From: Soonwooa sp032078105
GTDB lineage: Bacteria; Bacteroidota; Bacteroidia; Flavobacteriales; Weeksellaceae
Assembly (NCBI GenBank): GCA_046269235.1
Contig: JBJZOS010000004.1
Coordinates: 186,001 to 250,000, forward strand
Length of the DNA: 64,000 nucleotides
Direction: 5' to 3'
Shown here: positions 1-9,215 of the stretch, one piece after another
Position numbering within the stretch: position 1 is the first letter of the stretch
Layout: each line of letters starts with the position of its first letter
Made by a program: the position numbers and the translations under genes
Notes under the pieces: generated by a model
Database searches by the model: none
What the model was told of the DNA's origin: nothing
Seen by the model: only the letters and a program-made list of their open reading frames with translations

Positions 1-160
1 AGGAATTGAGGGTGGGGAAGTGCGACGTGTGATTTTATCTTTTTCTAAATCGGAGGTGGATCGTTGTATCGCTGAAGAATTTGTTGTTGAAAAATCACCT
101 CGTCAATATTCTGATCAATATCTAGAGTATACCAAAGATTTCCATCTTTTCAAAGTATAA
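1..160 (+). CDS. 3' end of an unidentified gene
   Basis: An open frame runs into the window from the left edge (first complete codon at base 2) and ends with TAA at 158-160, giving the last 52 residues of a protein. The tail is hydrophilic and charged and ends in LEYTKDFHLFKV; no motif allows a family call. It is followed within a few bases by a strong hairpin terminator, and codon use matches the neighbours, so it is very likely the true end of a coding sequence. The function cannot be judged from this fragment. Confidence 0.6.
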   Translation, partial: GIEGGEVRRVILSFSKSEVDRCIAEEFVVEKSPRQYSDQYLEYTKDFHLFKV

Positions 161-187
161 AAAAAGCACCAAACGGTGCTTTTTTAG
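161..187. terminator. Bidirectional rho-independent terminator
   Basis: Arms AGCACC (165-170) and GGTGCT (175-180) with loop AAAC are flanked by an A-run on the left and a T-run on the right, so the hairpin can end transcripts from both strands. It sits between the convergent partial gene and ftsE. Confidence 0.85.
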
Positions 188-204
188 TTTTATAATAGTT
201 GATT

Positions 205-915
205 TTACTCAAATAATTCTGCGGTGTCCAGTACACTAACTTGTCCATTTTCGCAACGGATTGCTTCTCCCGGAAAATTCTGAATCATGTGATAATCATG
301 CGTTGCCATTACTACCGCGCAATTATTTTCTGTGGCCACGTTTTTAAGCAAAGTCATAATGTCGTTCGAAGTTTCAGGGTCTAGATTACCTGTTGGCTCA
401 TCCGCAAGGATTAATTCTGGATGATTTAGCAAAGCTCTTGCAATCGCCACACGTTGTTGCTCGCCACCAGAAAGTTGGTGTGGCATTTTGTGTTTTTTTG
501 TTTTCATACCAACGCTCGCAAGGACTTCGTTGATGCGATCTTCCATTTTTATCTTGTCTGACCATCCTGTCGCTTGTAGTACAAACATGAGGTTTTTTTC
601 AATATTTCTATCGGTCAAAAGTTGAAAATCTTGAAATACAATTCCTAGTTTTCTTCTAAGGTTAGGGATGTCGGACTGGCGAAGTTTTGCTAAGTCAAAT
701 CCTGCAACTTCTCCTGTTCCGCCTTGTAGTGGGAGATGGCCGTAAAGTACTTTTAGTAAAGAGCTTTTTCCGGCACCAGTTTTTCCGATAAGATAACAGA
801 ATTTTCCTTTTTGGATGTGAAGATTAACATTGTTAAGAACCGTAAAGTTCTTTTGTACAATTTTAGCATTGTCAAGATTGATAATGTTTTCTCCGCTTTC
901 GTGTCTATGTGGCAT
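205..915 (-). CDS. ftsE: FtsE-type ABC transporter ATP-binding protein
   Basis: The 236-residue protein is a complete ABC nucleotide-binding domain: Walker A GKTGAGKSS near residues 44-52, signature LSGGEQQRVAIARAL in the middle, Walker B LILADEPTGNLD and a switch histidine in MATHDYH. Length and the ADEPTGNLDPET stretch are typical of FtsE, the cytoplasmic ATPase that with FtsX controls cell-wall hydrolases at the division septum. No ftsX lies beside it; a separate ftsX is common in Bacteroidetes. The likely start is the ATG at 915. A TAnnTTTG-type -7 element (TATTTTTG, 965-972, minus strand) lies about 50 bp upstream. A LolD-like ATPase is the alternative. Confidence 0.85.
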   Translation of the reverse strand: MPHRHESGENIINLDNAKIVQKNFTVLNNVNLHIQKGKFCYLIGKTGAGKSSLLKVLYGHLPLQGGTGEVAGFDLAKLRQSDIPNLRRKLGIVFQDFQLLTDRNIEKNLMFVLQATGWSDKIKMEDRINEVLASVGMKTKKHKMPHQLSGGEQQRVAIARALLNHPELILADEPTGNLDPETSNDIMTLLKNVATENNCAVVMATHDYHMIQNFPGEAIRCENGQVSVLDTAELFE

Positions 916-1009
916 AGTTAAAAATCTTGTGGATTAAGTTTTCGACAGCAGTCGAATATTATCTCAAAAATAAGGAAAACTTTTAGGATAGACTTAATTT
1001 TTATCATTT

Positions 1010-1053
1010 TTTAACAACAAAAAATGCTTGAAAGACATTACTCTCAAGCATGA
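1010..1053 (-). terminator. Terminator of rpmH
   Basis: Arms ATGCTTGA (1024-1031) and TCAAGCAT (1044-1051) are followed on the minus strand by a T-rich run. It lies 25 bp after the rpmH stop and separates rpmH from ftsE. Confidence 0.75.
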
Positions 1054-1075
1054 TTTGTATGTAATAATTCAAGAA

Positions 1076-1234
1076 TTATCTCTTAGCGCGTGCAGCACTT
1101 ACAGTTAAACTCTTTCTGCCTTTTGCTCTTCTAGCTGCTAATACTCTTCTACCGTTAGGTGTAGACATTCTTTCTCTGAAACCGTGTTTGTTTCTTCTCT
1201 TTCTCTCCGATGGTTGGAATGTTCTTTTACTCAT
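1076..1234 (-). CDS. rpmH: 50S ribosomal protein L34
   Basis: This short gene encodes 52 residues beginning MSKRTFQPSERKRRNKHGF and continuing through RMSTPNGRRVLAARRAKGRK, the canonical L34 signature. L34 is a small basic protein of the large ribosomal subunit. The frame is complete from ATG (1232-1234) to TAA (1076-1078). A full promoter lies upstream and a hairpin terminator downstream, so it is transcribed alone. Confidence 0.97.
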   Translation of the reverse strand: MSKRTFQPSERKRRNKHGFRERMSTPNGRRVLAARRAKGRKSLTVSAARAKR

Positions 1235-1278
1235 CACTAATATATTTAGTTCGTAATTATCTTTTGATTTTCAGATTG

Positions 1279-1309
1279 CAAATATAAGACTTTTATTTGT
1301 TGTCGCAAA
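1279..1309 (-). promoter_or_regulatory. Bacteroidetes-type promoter of rpmH
   Basis: Read on the minus strand, TTTG (1306-1309) is separated by 19 bp from TATATTTG (1279-1286), matching the sigma-A consensus TTTG-N17-23-TAnnTTTG of this phylum. Transcription should start near 1272, about 38 bp before the rpmH ATG. Confidence 0.8.
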
Positions 1310-1418
1310 TCATTTTTGAAAATTATTTTAAAAATTTATTGTTGTAATTTCTTTAACTAAGTTCTAGGCGCTTTTTCTAAATTGTCTATTTTTGAAAACT
1401 GTAAGTATTATTATAAAC

Positions 1419-2690
1419 ATGGCAGTTCTGTATTCCATATTCATAGAAGTTTTTATCATCGTTTTTAAGTTGTTTGCAATTTTTAATGCAAAAGCGAGAA
1501 AAGGTTTACTAGGTCGAAATACCGCAATTGACGCTGTGCAAAGTCAGTTAAAGGGCGAGTCTGTCATTTGGATGCACGCTGCAAGTTTGGGCGAGTATGA
1601 GCAAGGTTTGCCGGTTTTAGAACAGTTAAAAAAAGAGTTTCCGGATTCTAAAATTCTTATCAGCTTTTTCTCACCTTCAGGTTATGAAAATGTAATTAAA
1701 AAAGAGAATATTGCAGATCTAATTATTTATCTTCCTTTTGATAGAAAATCCACGATGCAAAAGTTGGTTGATGCGATGGATGTTAAGATTTTTTTCACGG
1801 TTAAATATGATTATTGGTATCATCTACTGCGGGTTTTAAAATCAAAAAAAGCTAAAGTATTCGTGGTTTCGGCCTTGTTTTATGAAGGACAAGTTTTTTT
1901 CAAAATGTATGGTGGTTGGTTTTCAAAACAGCTGAAGACTTGCCTAGATTGGGCTTTTCATCAGACTGTGGGAAGTTCTGCTTTGGCAAAAAGTGTCGGT
2001 ATCAACCAGTCTTCTGTGACTGGCGATACACGGTTTGATCGTGTCAAGCAACTTAAAAAGCGAGATAATCACGTGCCTTTTATTTCCGAATATGTTTTTA
2101 ATAGAAGAAGTATTGTGTTTGGAAGTTCTTGGGAAGCCGAAGAAAAGACAGCGCAAGTTTTACATAAAAAACTTCCTAAGACAAAACTCATCATTGCATC
2201 GCATGATTTGAAGCGTGTACCGCATCTGAAGTTACTGTTTCCTGAAGCTTTATTGTATAGCGAAATTAACGAAAAAACCAATCTAGAAAGCAATGTTTTG
2301 ATTATAGATAGTATTGGTCTATTGTCAAAATTGTATTCTTATGCGACTTTGGCGGTTGTTGGTGGTGGTTATCATAGTGCGGGACTGCATAACATTTTGG
2401 AGGCTGCAGCCTTTGGGATTCCTGTGTTTTTTGGAGATCGTTACAAGAAAAATCCAGAAGCTGATGCTTTAATAAAATTGAATGGTGGTAAAAGTTTTTC
2501 TGACGAATTCGCAATGGCGGGTTATATCGAAGAATTGATTAAAAGCGCGAATCGTACACCGATTGATGAAGTATCTACTTTAAAAGAAATGTCCGAAAAT
2601 GCAAAATTCTTTGTAGAATCCCAGCCAGATGCGACGAAGAAAATCCTTGCAAAGATTTTAAGTTTCTTTCCCGAAAAGACAGCTGTTTAG
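1419..2690 (+). CDS. waaA: 3-deoxy-D-manno-octulosonic acid (Kdo) transferase
   Basis: WaaA/KdtA transfers Kdo from CMP-Kdo to lipid IV-A at the inner face of the cytoplasmic membrane. The protein starts with one hydrophobic anchor (residues about 3-22), followed by the acceptor-side motif HAASLGEYEQG, whose glutamate (about residue 59) is the expected catalytic base. A GT-B C-terminal half contains VTGDTRFDR and the donor-site stretch GGGYHSAGLHNILEAAAFG. The open frame extends upstream to a TTG at 1392, but the ATG at 1419 gives a better N-terminus right before the anchor. Length (423 aa) is normal for the family. It converges with the glycosyltransferase gene, stops 2 bp apart. Confidence 0.93.
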   Translation: MAVLYSIFIEVFIIVFKLFAIFNAKARKGLLGRNTAIDAVQSQLKGESVIWMHAASLGEYEQGLPVLEQLKKEFPDSKILISFFSPSGYENVIKKENIADLIIYLPFDRKSTMQKLVDAMDVKIFFTVKYDYWYHLLRVLKSKKAKVFVVSALFYEGQVFFKMYGGWFSKQLKTCLDWAFHQTVGSSALAKSVGINQSSVTGDTRFDRVKQLKKRDNHVPFISEYVFNRRSIVFGSSWEAEEKTAQVLHKKLPKTKLIIASHDLKRVPHLKLLFPEALLYSEINEKTNLESNVLIIDSIGLLSKLYSYATLAVVGGGYHSAGLHNILEAAAFGIPVFFGDRYKKNPEADALIKLNGGKSFSDEFAMAGYIEELIKSANRTPIDEVSTLKEMSENAKFFVESQPDATKKILAKILSFFPEKTAV

Positions 2691-2692
2691 TT

Positions 2693-3445
2693 TTAATTAA
2701 ATAATTTCGAGTATTTCATAAAGCCATTTAATGCCCAGTTGGCGGTATAATACAAAGATTTGATCGTAGAATAATTCATGTGATCTTTGTATACTAAATA
2801 TTGGTCTTTGATGATGTTTTTCTTGTTTCGAGAAACACTACTTTGGTGCATTCTGTATTTTGCCATGGTTTTCGGAAGTGGCTTTCCTTCGGGGATTTTC
2901 TTTAAAAGATTCAACCACATAACATGGTCTTCACGCTTGCTGCCTTCTGGGAAATATTCTTTACCAACACGGCCAGAATCGTACATCGAAGACAAAAGTG
3001 ACAATCGACAGGTTTTCAAAAGATTGTTAAATGTCACGACTTTATCCGCCTTAAAATCCTCAATCTGAGGAGTTAAATCTTCATTGCAACGTGCGTAATT
3101 AGAATAAGCGATTTCGGCATTTTCTTTTTTCATGAAGTTGACCATTTCTTCAAGGAAATTTGGTTCCCAAAAATCATCAGCATCAAGAAATGTGATAAAG
3201 CGTCCAGAAGCTTTTTTAAGGGATAAATTACGGGCATGACCAGCACCAGCATTTTTCTTAGCTTTTATTAAAATAATGCGTGGATCGTTGTGTTTTTCGA
3301 TAATTTTGATGGTTTTGTCCGACGATTTGTCATCGGTAATTATCCATTCCCAATCTGTGAAAGTCTGCGATAAAACCGAATTAATTGTTTCCTGGATATA
3401 TTTTTCGGTGTTGTAGCTCGGTGTTATAATCGAAACTTCTGGCAT
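2693..3445 (-). CDS. Family 2 glycosyltransferase
   Basis: The 250-residue protein has the GT-A fold signature of family GT2: VSIITPSYNTEKYIQETINSVL at the N-terminus, a DDKSSD nucleotide-binding motif, then DADDFW, whose DxD-like aspartates hold the metal and sugar nucleotide. The RxDHVMW stretch in the second half is typical of lipopolysaccharide or capsule glycosyltransferases of the WcaA type. No membrane segment is visible, so it should act at the inner leaflet on a lipid-linked acceptor. Its position beside waaA fits an envelope-polysaccharide role, but donor and acceptor cannot be read from sequence. A -7-like element TAAATTTG (3459-3466, minus) lies just upstream. Confidence 0.88.
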   Translation of the reverse strand: MPEVSIITPSYNTEKYIQETINSVLSQTFTDWEWIITDDKSSDKTIKIIEKHNDPRIILIKAKKNAGAGHARNLSLKKASGRFITFLDADDFWEPNFLEEMVNFMKKENAEIAYSNYARCNEDLTPQIEDFKADKVVTFNNLLKTCRLSLLSSMYDSGRVGKEYFPEGSKREDHVMWLNLLKKIPEGKPLPKTMAKYRMHQSSVSRNKKNIIKDQYLVYKDHMNYSTIKSLYYTANWALNGFMKYSKLFN

Positions 3446-3473
3446 TTTGTGCTTTTTGCAAATTTAATAATAC

Positions 3474-3500
3474 TAAAACAAAAAGAGCCTTTCGGCTCTT
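3474..3500 (-). terminator. Terminator after the DoxD/DoxA gene
   Basis: Arms AAGAGCC (3483-3489) and GGCTCTT (3494-3500), loop TTTC, are followed on the minus strand by a T-run. It lies 5 bp past the stop of the DoxD/DoxA-like gene. Confidence 0.8.
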
Positions 3501-3504
3501 AAAT

Positions 3505-4470
3505 TTATTTTTGCATTGTAGCTTTCCAACTTATTCCGCTGATGTCGGTTAATATAATTTCTTGAATGTTTTGGTCGATTTCGAAACTTAAATTTGCTTT
3601 CGCGCCCAAAGGTAGAAGTAAGCTGTGTTTGTGAGGTTTGATTTTCGCAACATAATAATTTTTAATTTGTTGTTTATCAAGCTTTCTTAAGTCCTCCATA
3701 TCTAGACTTTTGACGTTATTTCCATGTTGATCAAAAAAGTCAATTCTTATTAAAAAAGATCCGTATACATCGGCGCCTTCAATTCTCATGACATCAAAAC
3801 TGATTTGGTTTTTATCTTGTTTAAGATTCGTGATTTCTAATTTTGGTTTCACCGATTTGTTGTGAAGCTCGCCATAGACGCCACCGTGAAAAGCTTGATT
3901 GGTATAAAGTGTTAACCCAAATATTAAAAAACTGATGACTAAAAATGCTGTGTAGAATTTTAAATTTAGTTTGTCATTAAATTTAGTTTCGTTTAAAACA
4001 AAATTCTTTGAAAGTCCGTCAATCGAAATTTTGCCACCACCTAATTGGAAAAGCGTGAATCCTCCTGCAATTCCCAATATGCCAATTTGCCATTCGTCGA
4101 GGCAAGTGGTGCCAATCCAGCCAGAACCAAGCAGAATTCCTAAAGCTAATGACATGATGATAAGACTGTTGATTCTGGTTTTGAAACCGACCATTAAAAA
4201 TAAACCGACCAATCCCTCAACAATTGTGAAAATCCACATTTTTGTTAGTAGGATTTCGGGATTGCTTACAAGATATTCTATCAAAGGTTTTATAAAAAGT
4301 GCATTTGGAAGAAAATGATTGAACTTTTCACCGATGTAGCCCGGGACTTCCGGATCGAGTTTGTTTTCTAAAATTAATCGCCTCCAAAAAGCGGAAAAAT
4401 ACGTCCAGCCAATCACAAGACGTAGCGCTAATCCTGCATTAGGAAAAGCATTGATAATTGTTTTGTTCAT
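3505..4470 (-). CDS. DoxD-DoxA fusion, TQO small-subunit-like membrane protein
   Basis: The 321-residue protein looks like a fusion of the two small subunits of thiosulfate:quinone oxidoreductase. The N-terminal part (about 1-165) is a four-helix DoxD-type membrane domain (LALRLVIGWTYFSAFWRR, then three hydrophobic helices, including the GLVGLFLMVGF stretch). A further helix (about 170-188) leads to a C-terminal extracytoplasmic DoxA-like beta domain. In archaea TQO passes electrons from thiosulfate to quinone; in Bacteroidetes the activity of such homologues is unproven. A small secreted-protein gene lies 42 bp upstream on the same strand, probably co-transcribed. Confidence 0.72.
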   Translation of the reverse strand: MNKTIINAFPNAGLALRLVIGWTYFSAFWRRLILENKLDPEVPGYIGEKFNHFLPNALFIKPLIEYLVSNPEILLTKMWIFTIVEGLVGLFLMVGFKTRINSLIIMSLALGILLGSGWIGTTCLDEWQIGILGIAGGFTLFQLGGGKISIDGLSKNFVLNETKFNDKLNLKFYTAFLVISFLIFGLTLYTNQAFHGGVYGELHNKSVKPKLEITNLKQDKNQISFDVMRIEGADVYGSFLIRIDFFDQHGNNVKSLDMEDLRKLDKQQIKNYYVAKIKPHKHSLLLPLGAKANLSFEIDQNIQEIILTDISGISWKATMQK

Positions 4471-4512
4471 TATTGCAATGTTTGATTTTAAATAAATTTT
4501 TGTTGTAAAAGT

Positions 4513-4866
4513 TTATTCAGAAATAATTGCAATTTTTAGTTGAGAATAGAGTAGGAAAAGGCGCTCTTGGACGCGTTGGTTAATGGTAAAAGCTGTCTTT
4601 TCTTTGGTTTTAAATATGAAATCTTCAGTGGTTTTAAAACTGAAAACATCATTAGGTAAAGCTTGGTTAAGAACAGATTTTACTTTTGCTTTGGTTTTGA
4701 AATTTTGGGTGTCACAAGTTGACTTATCCGAGTAATTACTTTTGTTGGGAGATGTTTTGTCAAAACTAAATTCCTTTTGCGACGTCATTTGGAACAGGCT
4801 TGCCTTCATGCTACATGGCGAAAACAAAGTTACGATCACAAAAATTATTTGTAAAAACACCCTCAT
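4513..4866 (-). CDS. Small secreted protein of unknown function
   Basis: The 117-residue protein has a hydrophobic N-terminal signal sequence (MRVFLQIIFVIVTLFSPCSM), then a polar, lysine- and threonine-rich body with one CDTQ cysteine. I do not recognise a family. It is followed after 42 bp by the DoxD/DoxA-like gene, so the two probably form an operon. In overall plan (signal peptide, short polar body) it resembles the other small envelope proteins in this window at 46.0-46.4 and 61.3-61.7 kb, but shares no clear motif with them. Confidence 0.55.
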   Translation of the reverse strand: MRVFLQIIFVIVTLFSPCSMKASLFQMTSQKEFSFDKTSPNKSNYSDKSTCDTQNFKTKAKVKSVLNQALPNDVFSFKTTEDFIFKTKEKTAFTINQRVQERLFLLYSQLKIAIISE

Positions 4867-5069
4867 GGCAGCAAAAGTAGCCTTTTAAAAAACCAAAACA
4901 AAGTTTTTAAGTTTTCTTAATACGTTCTTTGCAGTTAAATATGTGTTAAAATGCTTATCTTTGGAAGTCTTTTTGGAGGCCAAAACGAAAGTGTTTTCCA
5001 AAATCTTATCTGCAATTTTTGATTTTACCAGAAAAATTATTTTTAAAACCGCTATTGTTTGAAATTTTA

Positions 5070-5077
5070 TATCTTTG
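5070..5077 (+). promoter_or_regulatory. -7 element upstream of leuS
   Basis: TATCTTTG followed by C matches the Bacteroidetes -7 consensus TAnnTTTG and lies about 80 bp before the leuS start. No good TTTG box is found at the matching distance upstream, so confidence is moderate. Confidence 0.5.
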
Positions 5078-5156
5078 CAATATCGTTTTTAAAGGTGTTA
5101 GTATTTGGTTTTTTCAAGATTGATAGAATTATTAACTACAAAATAATATTTTAACA

Positions 5157-8003
5157 GTGTTTTACGATCACCAACAGATTGAAAAGAAGTGGCAGAAGTA
5201 TTGGGAACAAAACCAAACTTACAAAACATCGGACGCTACTTCTAAGCCGAAATTTTATGTATTAGATATGTTCCCTTATCCATCGGGAGCAGGACTCCAC
5301 GTAGGGCATCCGCTCGGATATATTGCGTCGGATATCTATGCAAGATACAAAAGACATCAAGGCTACAATGTTCTACATCCTGTTGGTTACGATAGCTTTG
5401 GATTACCTGCTGAGCAGTATGCTATACAGACAGGTCAACATCCAGCAATTACAACAGAGGAGAATATTAATAGATATGAGCAACAGCTTAAGAAGATCGG
5501 TTTTTCTTTTGATTGGAGCAGAGAGATTCGTACATCAGATTTGTCTTATTACAAATGGACGCAATGGATTTTTATTCAGTTGTTCCATTCGTGGTACAAT
5601 AAAACTATAGATAAAGCAGAATCTATTGATACCTTAATTAAACATTTTGAAACAAAAGGAACAGAAGGTCTTAATGCGAATCAGAATGATGAGTTAAGCT
5701 TCACAGCTGGTGAATGGAATGCAGCTTCGGAAGAAGACAAACAAGATATTTTACTTAATTATCGTCTGGCTTTCCGTGCTGAGACTACTGTTAACTGGTG
5801 TCCAGCTTTAGGGACGGTTTTAGCAAATGATGAAGTTATCGGAGGTAAGTCAGAGCGTGGAGGTTTCCCAGTGTATCAAAAGAAGATGATGCAATGGAGT
5901 ATGCGTATTTCGGCCTATTCAGAAAGATTATTGCAAGGTCTTGCTACTTTGGATTGGCCGCAACCTCTTAAAGATTCTCAAGAATATTGGATCGGGAAAT
6001 CCCAAGGTGCGAAAGTTAAGTTTTTGATTGATGGTAATAATGATACATCTGACAATCAACAACCAGCAACCGATAAGGTTATTGAAGTTTTCACAACACG
6101 TCCTGATACTGTTTTTGGATCGACATTTATGGTGTTAGCGCCAGAAAACCCTTTGGTAGAATCTATTACAACAGAATCTCAGAAAGCAGAGGTTAAAAAT
6201 TATATTACAGAAACTTCTAAGAAAACGGAGCGCGATCGTATGGCTGATGTTAAGTCGGTTTCGGGTGCTTTCACCGGAAGTTATGCCATCAATCCGTTTA
6301 CAGGAAAGGAAATGCCGATTTATATTTCGGATTATGTATTGATGGGTTATGGGACTGGAGCGGTTATGGCGGTTCCAGCACATGATGAACGCGATCATAG
6401 ATTTGCAAAGAAGTTCGGTTTAGAGATAATAGAAGTTGTTGCTGGTGGCGAGAATGTTCAGGAAGAAGCTTTTGCATCAAAAGATGGAAAATGTATTAAT
6501 TCCGATTTCTTAAATGGTTTAAATTATGAAGAAGCGAAATCTAAAATCATTGAAGAAATTGTAAAAAGAAATATCGGCGAAGGCACGATTAATTATAGAC
6601 AACGTGATGCGATTTTTTCGCGTCAGCGTTATTGGGGCGAGCCAGTTCCTGTTTATTTTAAAAATGATCTGCCTTATACATTACCAGTTTCGGCTTTGCC
6701 ATTGGCTTTGCCAGAAGTTGAAAAATATTTGCCAACAGAAGATGGTGATCCACCTTTAGGGAATGCTAAAGATTTTGCTTGGGACGAAGCGAATCAGAAA
6801 GTTGTAGCGACGGATCTAATTGATAATGTAACAGTATTTCCTTTAGAATTGTCAACGATGCCAGGTTGGGCAGGTAGCTCTTGGTATTTTTTGAGATATA
6901 TGGATCCGCATGATGATGAGGTTTTTTGTAAAAAAGAATTGTCAGATTATTGGGGACAAGTTGATTTGTATATCGGAGGAAGTGAGCATGCAACAGGACA
7001 TTTGTTGTATTCTCGTTTTTGGAATATGTTCTTAAAAGACAGAGGTTATATTGACCAAGACGAACCTTTCCAGAAACTGATCAATCAAGGGATGATTTTA
7101 GGGCTGAGTGCTTTTGTATTTAGAATTGATGGGAGTAATCAATTTGTTTCTAAAGCTTTGGCAGGTGATTATAAAACGCAGAAAATCCACGTTGATGTTT
7201 CTTTGTTAAAAGGCGGAAGTGACGAGCTCGACACCGAAGCATTCAAAATGTGGAGACCAGAATTTGCGGATGCAGAATTTATCCTAGATAACGGAAAATA
7301 TATCACAGAACGTGAGGTTGAGAAAATGTCAAAGTCGAAGTTTAACGTGGTGAATCCTGATGATATTAGTGAAGAATTTGGGGCAGATTGTCTTCGTCTT
7401 TACGAAATGTTTTTAGGACCGTTGGAGCAATCAAAACCTTGGAATACACAGGGGCTTATTGGTGTTTATGGCTTTTTGAAAAAATTCTGGAACTTGTATT
7501 TTGATGGTGATACTTTCGTGGTAAGCGATGATGAGCCAACAAAATCGGAATATAAAGTCTTGCATACCTTAATAAAGAAGGTGGTCTACGATGTTGAGAA
7601 TTTCTCATTTAATACGTCGGTGTCTTCATTTATGATTGCAGTTAACGAATTGCAAAAATTAAAATGTAACAAAAGAGCGATTCTGGAACCTCTAGCTGTC
7701 ATTATTTCACCTTATGCACCGCATATTTGTGAAGAATTATGGAGTCTGTTAGGTCATGATGAAAGTGTGGAATATGTTAAATTTCCAGAATTAGATGAAA
7801 ACTATTTGGTTGAGGATGAAATTGAATATCCAGTTAGTTTTAATGGAAAAATGAAATTCAAATTAGCACTTTCAGCCACTTTGACAGCTAACGAAATTGA
7901 AAAAATAATATTAAAAGATGAGCGTGTAATCAACTTTTTGGGAAGTCAAGCTCCAAAAAAATTGATCATTGTGCCTAAGAAAATCATAAATATCGTACTT
8001 TAG
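5157..8003 (+). CDS. leuS: Leucine--tRNA ligase
   Basis: LeuRS charges tRNA-Leu with leucine in the cytoplasm. The 948-residue protein shows the class I signatures: the HIGH-equivalent in PYPSGAGLHVGHPLGY (near residues 42-57) and KMSKSKFNVVNP (near 725) for ATP binding. Between them are the CP1 editing domain (TTRPDTVFGSTFMVLAPE, then GTGAVMAVPAHDERD) and the catalytic WAGSSWYFLRYMDP stretch. The start is GTG at 5157; the first residues (FYDHQQIEKKWQKYW) are the conserved LeuRS N-terminus and no nearer ATG fits. It is a single-gene unit with AT-rich spacers on both sides and no obvious T-box or leader. Confidence 0.97.
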   Translation: MFYDHQQIEKKWQKYWEQNQTYKTSDATSKPKFYVLDMFPYPSGAGLHVGHPLGYIASDIYARYKRHQGYNVLHPVGYDSFGLPAEQYAIQTGQHPAITTEENINRYEQQLKKIGFSFDWSREIRTSDLSYYKWTQWIFIQLFHSWYNKTIDKAESIDTLIKHFETKGTEGLNANQNDELSFTAGEWNAASEEDKQDILLNYRLAFRAETTVNWCPALGTVLANDEVIGGKSERGGFPVYQKKMMQWSMRISAYSERLLQGLATLDWPQPLKDSQEYWIGKSQGAKVKFLIDGNNDTSDNQQPATDKVIEVFTTRPDTVFGSTFMVLAPENPLVESITTESQKAEVKNYITETSKKTERDRMADVKSVSGAFTGSYAINPFTGKEMPIYISDYVLMGYGTGAVMAVPAHDERDHRFAKKFGLEIIEVVAGGENVQEEAFASKDGKCINSDFLNGLNYEEAKSKIIEEIVKRNIGEGTINYRQRDAIFSRQRYWGEPVPVYFKNDLPYTLPVSALPLALPEVEKYLPTEDGDPPLGNAKDFAWDEANQKVVATDLIDNVTVFPLELSTMPGWAGSSWYFLRYMDPHDDEVFCKKELSDYWGQVDLYIGGSEHATGHLLYSRFWNMFLKDRGYIDQDEPFQKLINQGMILGLSAFVFRIDGSNQFVSKALAGDYKTQKIHVDVSLLKGGSDELDTEAFKMWRPEFADAEFILDNGKYITEREVEKMSKSKFNVVNPDDISEEFGADCLRLYEMFLGPLEQSKPWNTQGLIGVYGFLKKFWNLYFDGDTFVVSDDEPTKSEYKVLHTLIKKVVYDVENFSFNTSVSSFMIAVNELQKLKCNKRAILEPLAVIISPYAPHICEELWSLLGHDESVEYVKFPELDENYLVEDEIEYPVSFNGKMKFKLALSATLTANEIEKIILKDERVINFLGSQAPKKLIIVPKKIINIVL

Positions 8004-8277
8004 TGCCGTTTTTAAATATAAATTAAGCGAGTGTTTAAAACGAAATACTATTTAAAATTTCAAAAAAATACAGGCTTATTTTAGACTTTAATAAAACGAA
8101 TAAAAGTATAGAAGTAAAAATGACGCAATATTTTTTGAAATAAATATCAATATAATAATTATTTATCTAAAGCGCTAATATAAATTAGAAGTTAAATGTA
8201 TACTAAGTATTGCATTTTTAATTTATTTGCCTTTATTTTACAACCTAGAAAATTTAACAATTATAATTTAGTTTAAT

Positions 8278-9141
8278 ATGGAAATGAATGTTTCGAACAC
8301 AGACGAGCAAGTAGTTGCTAGAAAAAAGGGAGGCCTTAATCCGGCTATAATTTTGCCAATTCTTTACTTAGTTGCATTAGCAATCTATCTATTTGTACTA
8401 GGTAATCCGTCTAACTTTGCTGCTAATCCAAAAGTAACGGGTGCATCAGTAGCTTTAGCAGATGTAGAATCTAAAGAATTACACCCAGAAGGATTTATGG
8501 GTATTATCTACATGGGAGGTCCAGTAGTACACATCCTTATCCTTTTCATGCTGACAGTAGTTGTGTTCTCGATTGAGCGTTTCTTAGTATTAGGGAAAGC
8601 TGCAGGTAACGGTAACTTAGATAACTTTGTAATGAAAGTTAGAAGCTTACTTAACCAAAACAAGATTGACGAAGCAATGGAAGAGTGTGACAGACAAAAA
8701 GGATCTGTGGGTAACGTAGTTAAAGAAGGTCTTACGACTTACAAAGCTTTAGCTAAAGACAACACACTTAACAAAGAGCAAAAAATGATCGCTCTTAACA
8801 AGTCAATCGAAGAAGCTACAACTCTTGAGATGCCAATGTTGGAGAAAAATATGAACATTCTTTCTACATTAGGTACAGTTGCAACTCTTATTGCACTTTT
8901 AGGTACTGTAATCGGGATGATTAAAGCCTTCCACGCTTTAGGATCTGGAGGTGGTACTCCTGATGCTGCTGCATTATCAATCGGTATTTCTGAAGCACTT
9001 ATTAACACGGCTTTAGGTATTGGTACTTCAGCTATCGCGATTATTTTCTACAACTTCTTTACTTCTAAAATTGATGGTTTAACTTATAAGATTGACGAAA
9101 TCTCTATGAGTATCCAACAATCTTTCGCTGAGTATAACTAA
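8278..9141 (+). CDS. exbB: ExbB/TolQ-type proton channel protein
   Basis: ExbB forms the pentameric inner-membrane channel that, with ExbD, uses the proton motive force to energise TonB. The 287-residue protein has a first membrane helix near residues 23-42, a second near 80-100, a cytoplasmic domain (KVRSLLNQNKIDEAMEECDRQKG), and two C-terminal helices with the conserved MotA/TolQ/ExbB core (STLGTVATLIALLGTVIGMIKAFHAL and EALINTALGIGTSAIAI). The extra N-terminal helix is usual in Bacteroidetes. It is the first gene of an exbB-exbD-exbD-tonB operon preceded by a 274-bp AT-rich spacer. Confidence 0.93.
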   Translation: MEMNVSNTDEQVVARKKGGLNPAIILPILYLVALAIYLFVLGNPSNFAANPKVTGASVALADVESKELHPEGFMGIIYMGGPVVHILILFMLTVVVFSIERFLVLGKAAGNGNLDNFVMKVRSLLNQNKIDEAMEECDRQKGSVGNVVKEGLTTYKALAKDNTLNKEQKMIALNKSIEEATTLEMPMLEKNMNILSTLGTVATLIALLGTVIGMIKAFHALGSGGGTPDAAALSIGISEALINTALGIGTSAIAIIFYNFFTSKIDGLTYKIDEISMSIQQSFAEYN

Positions 9142-9215
9142 GAAAAACTCAGTTAAATAAAATTGCTAGCACGCAATTTGTAGTTCAAGAAGTTAGTTAA
9201 AGAAATAATAATAAA

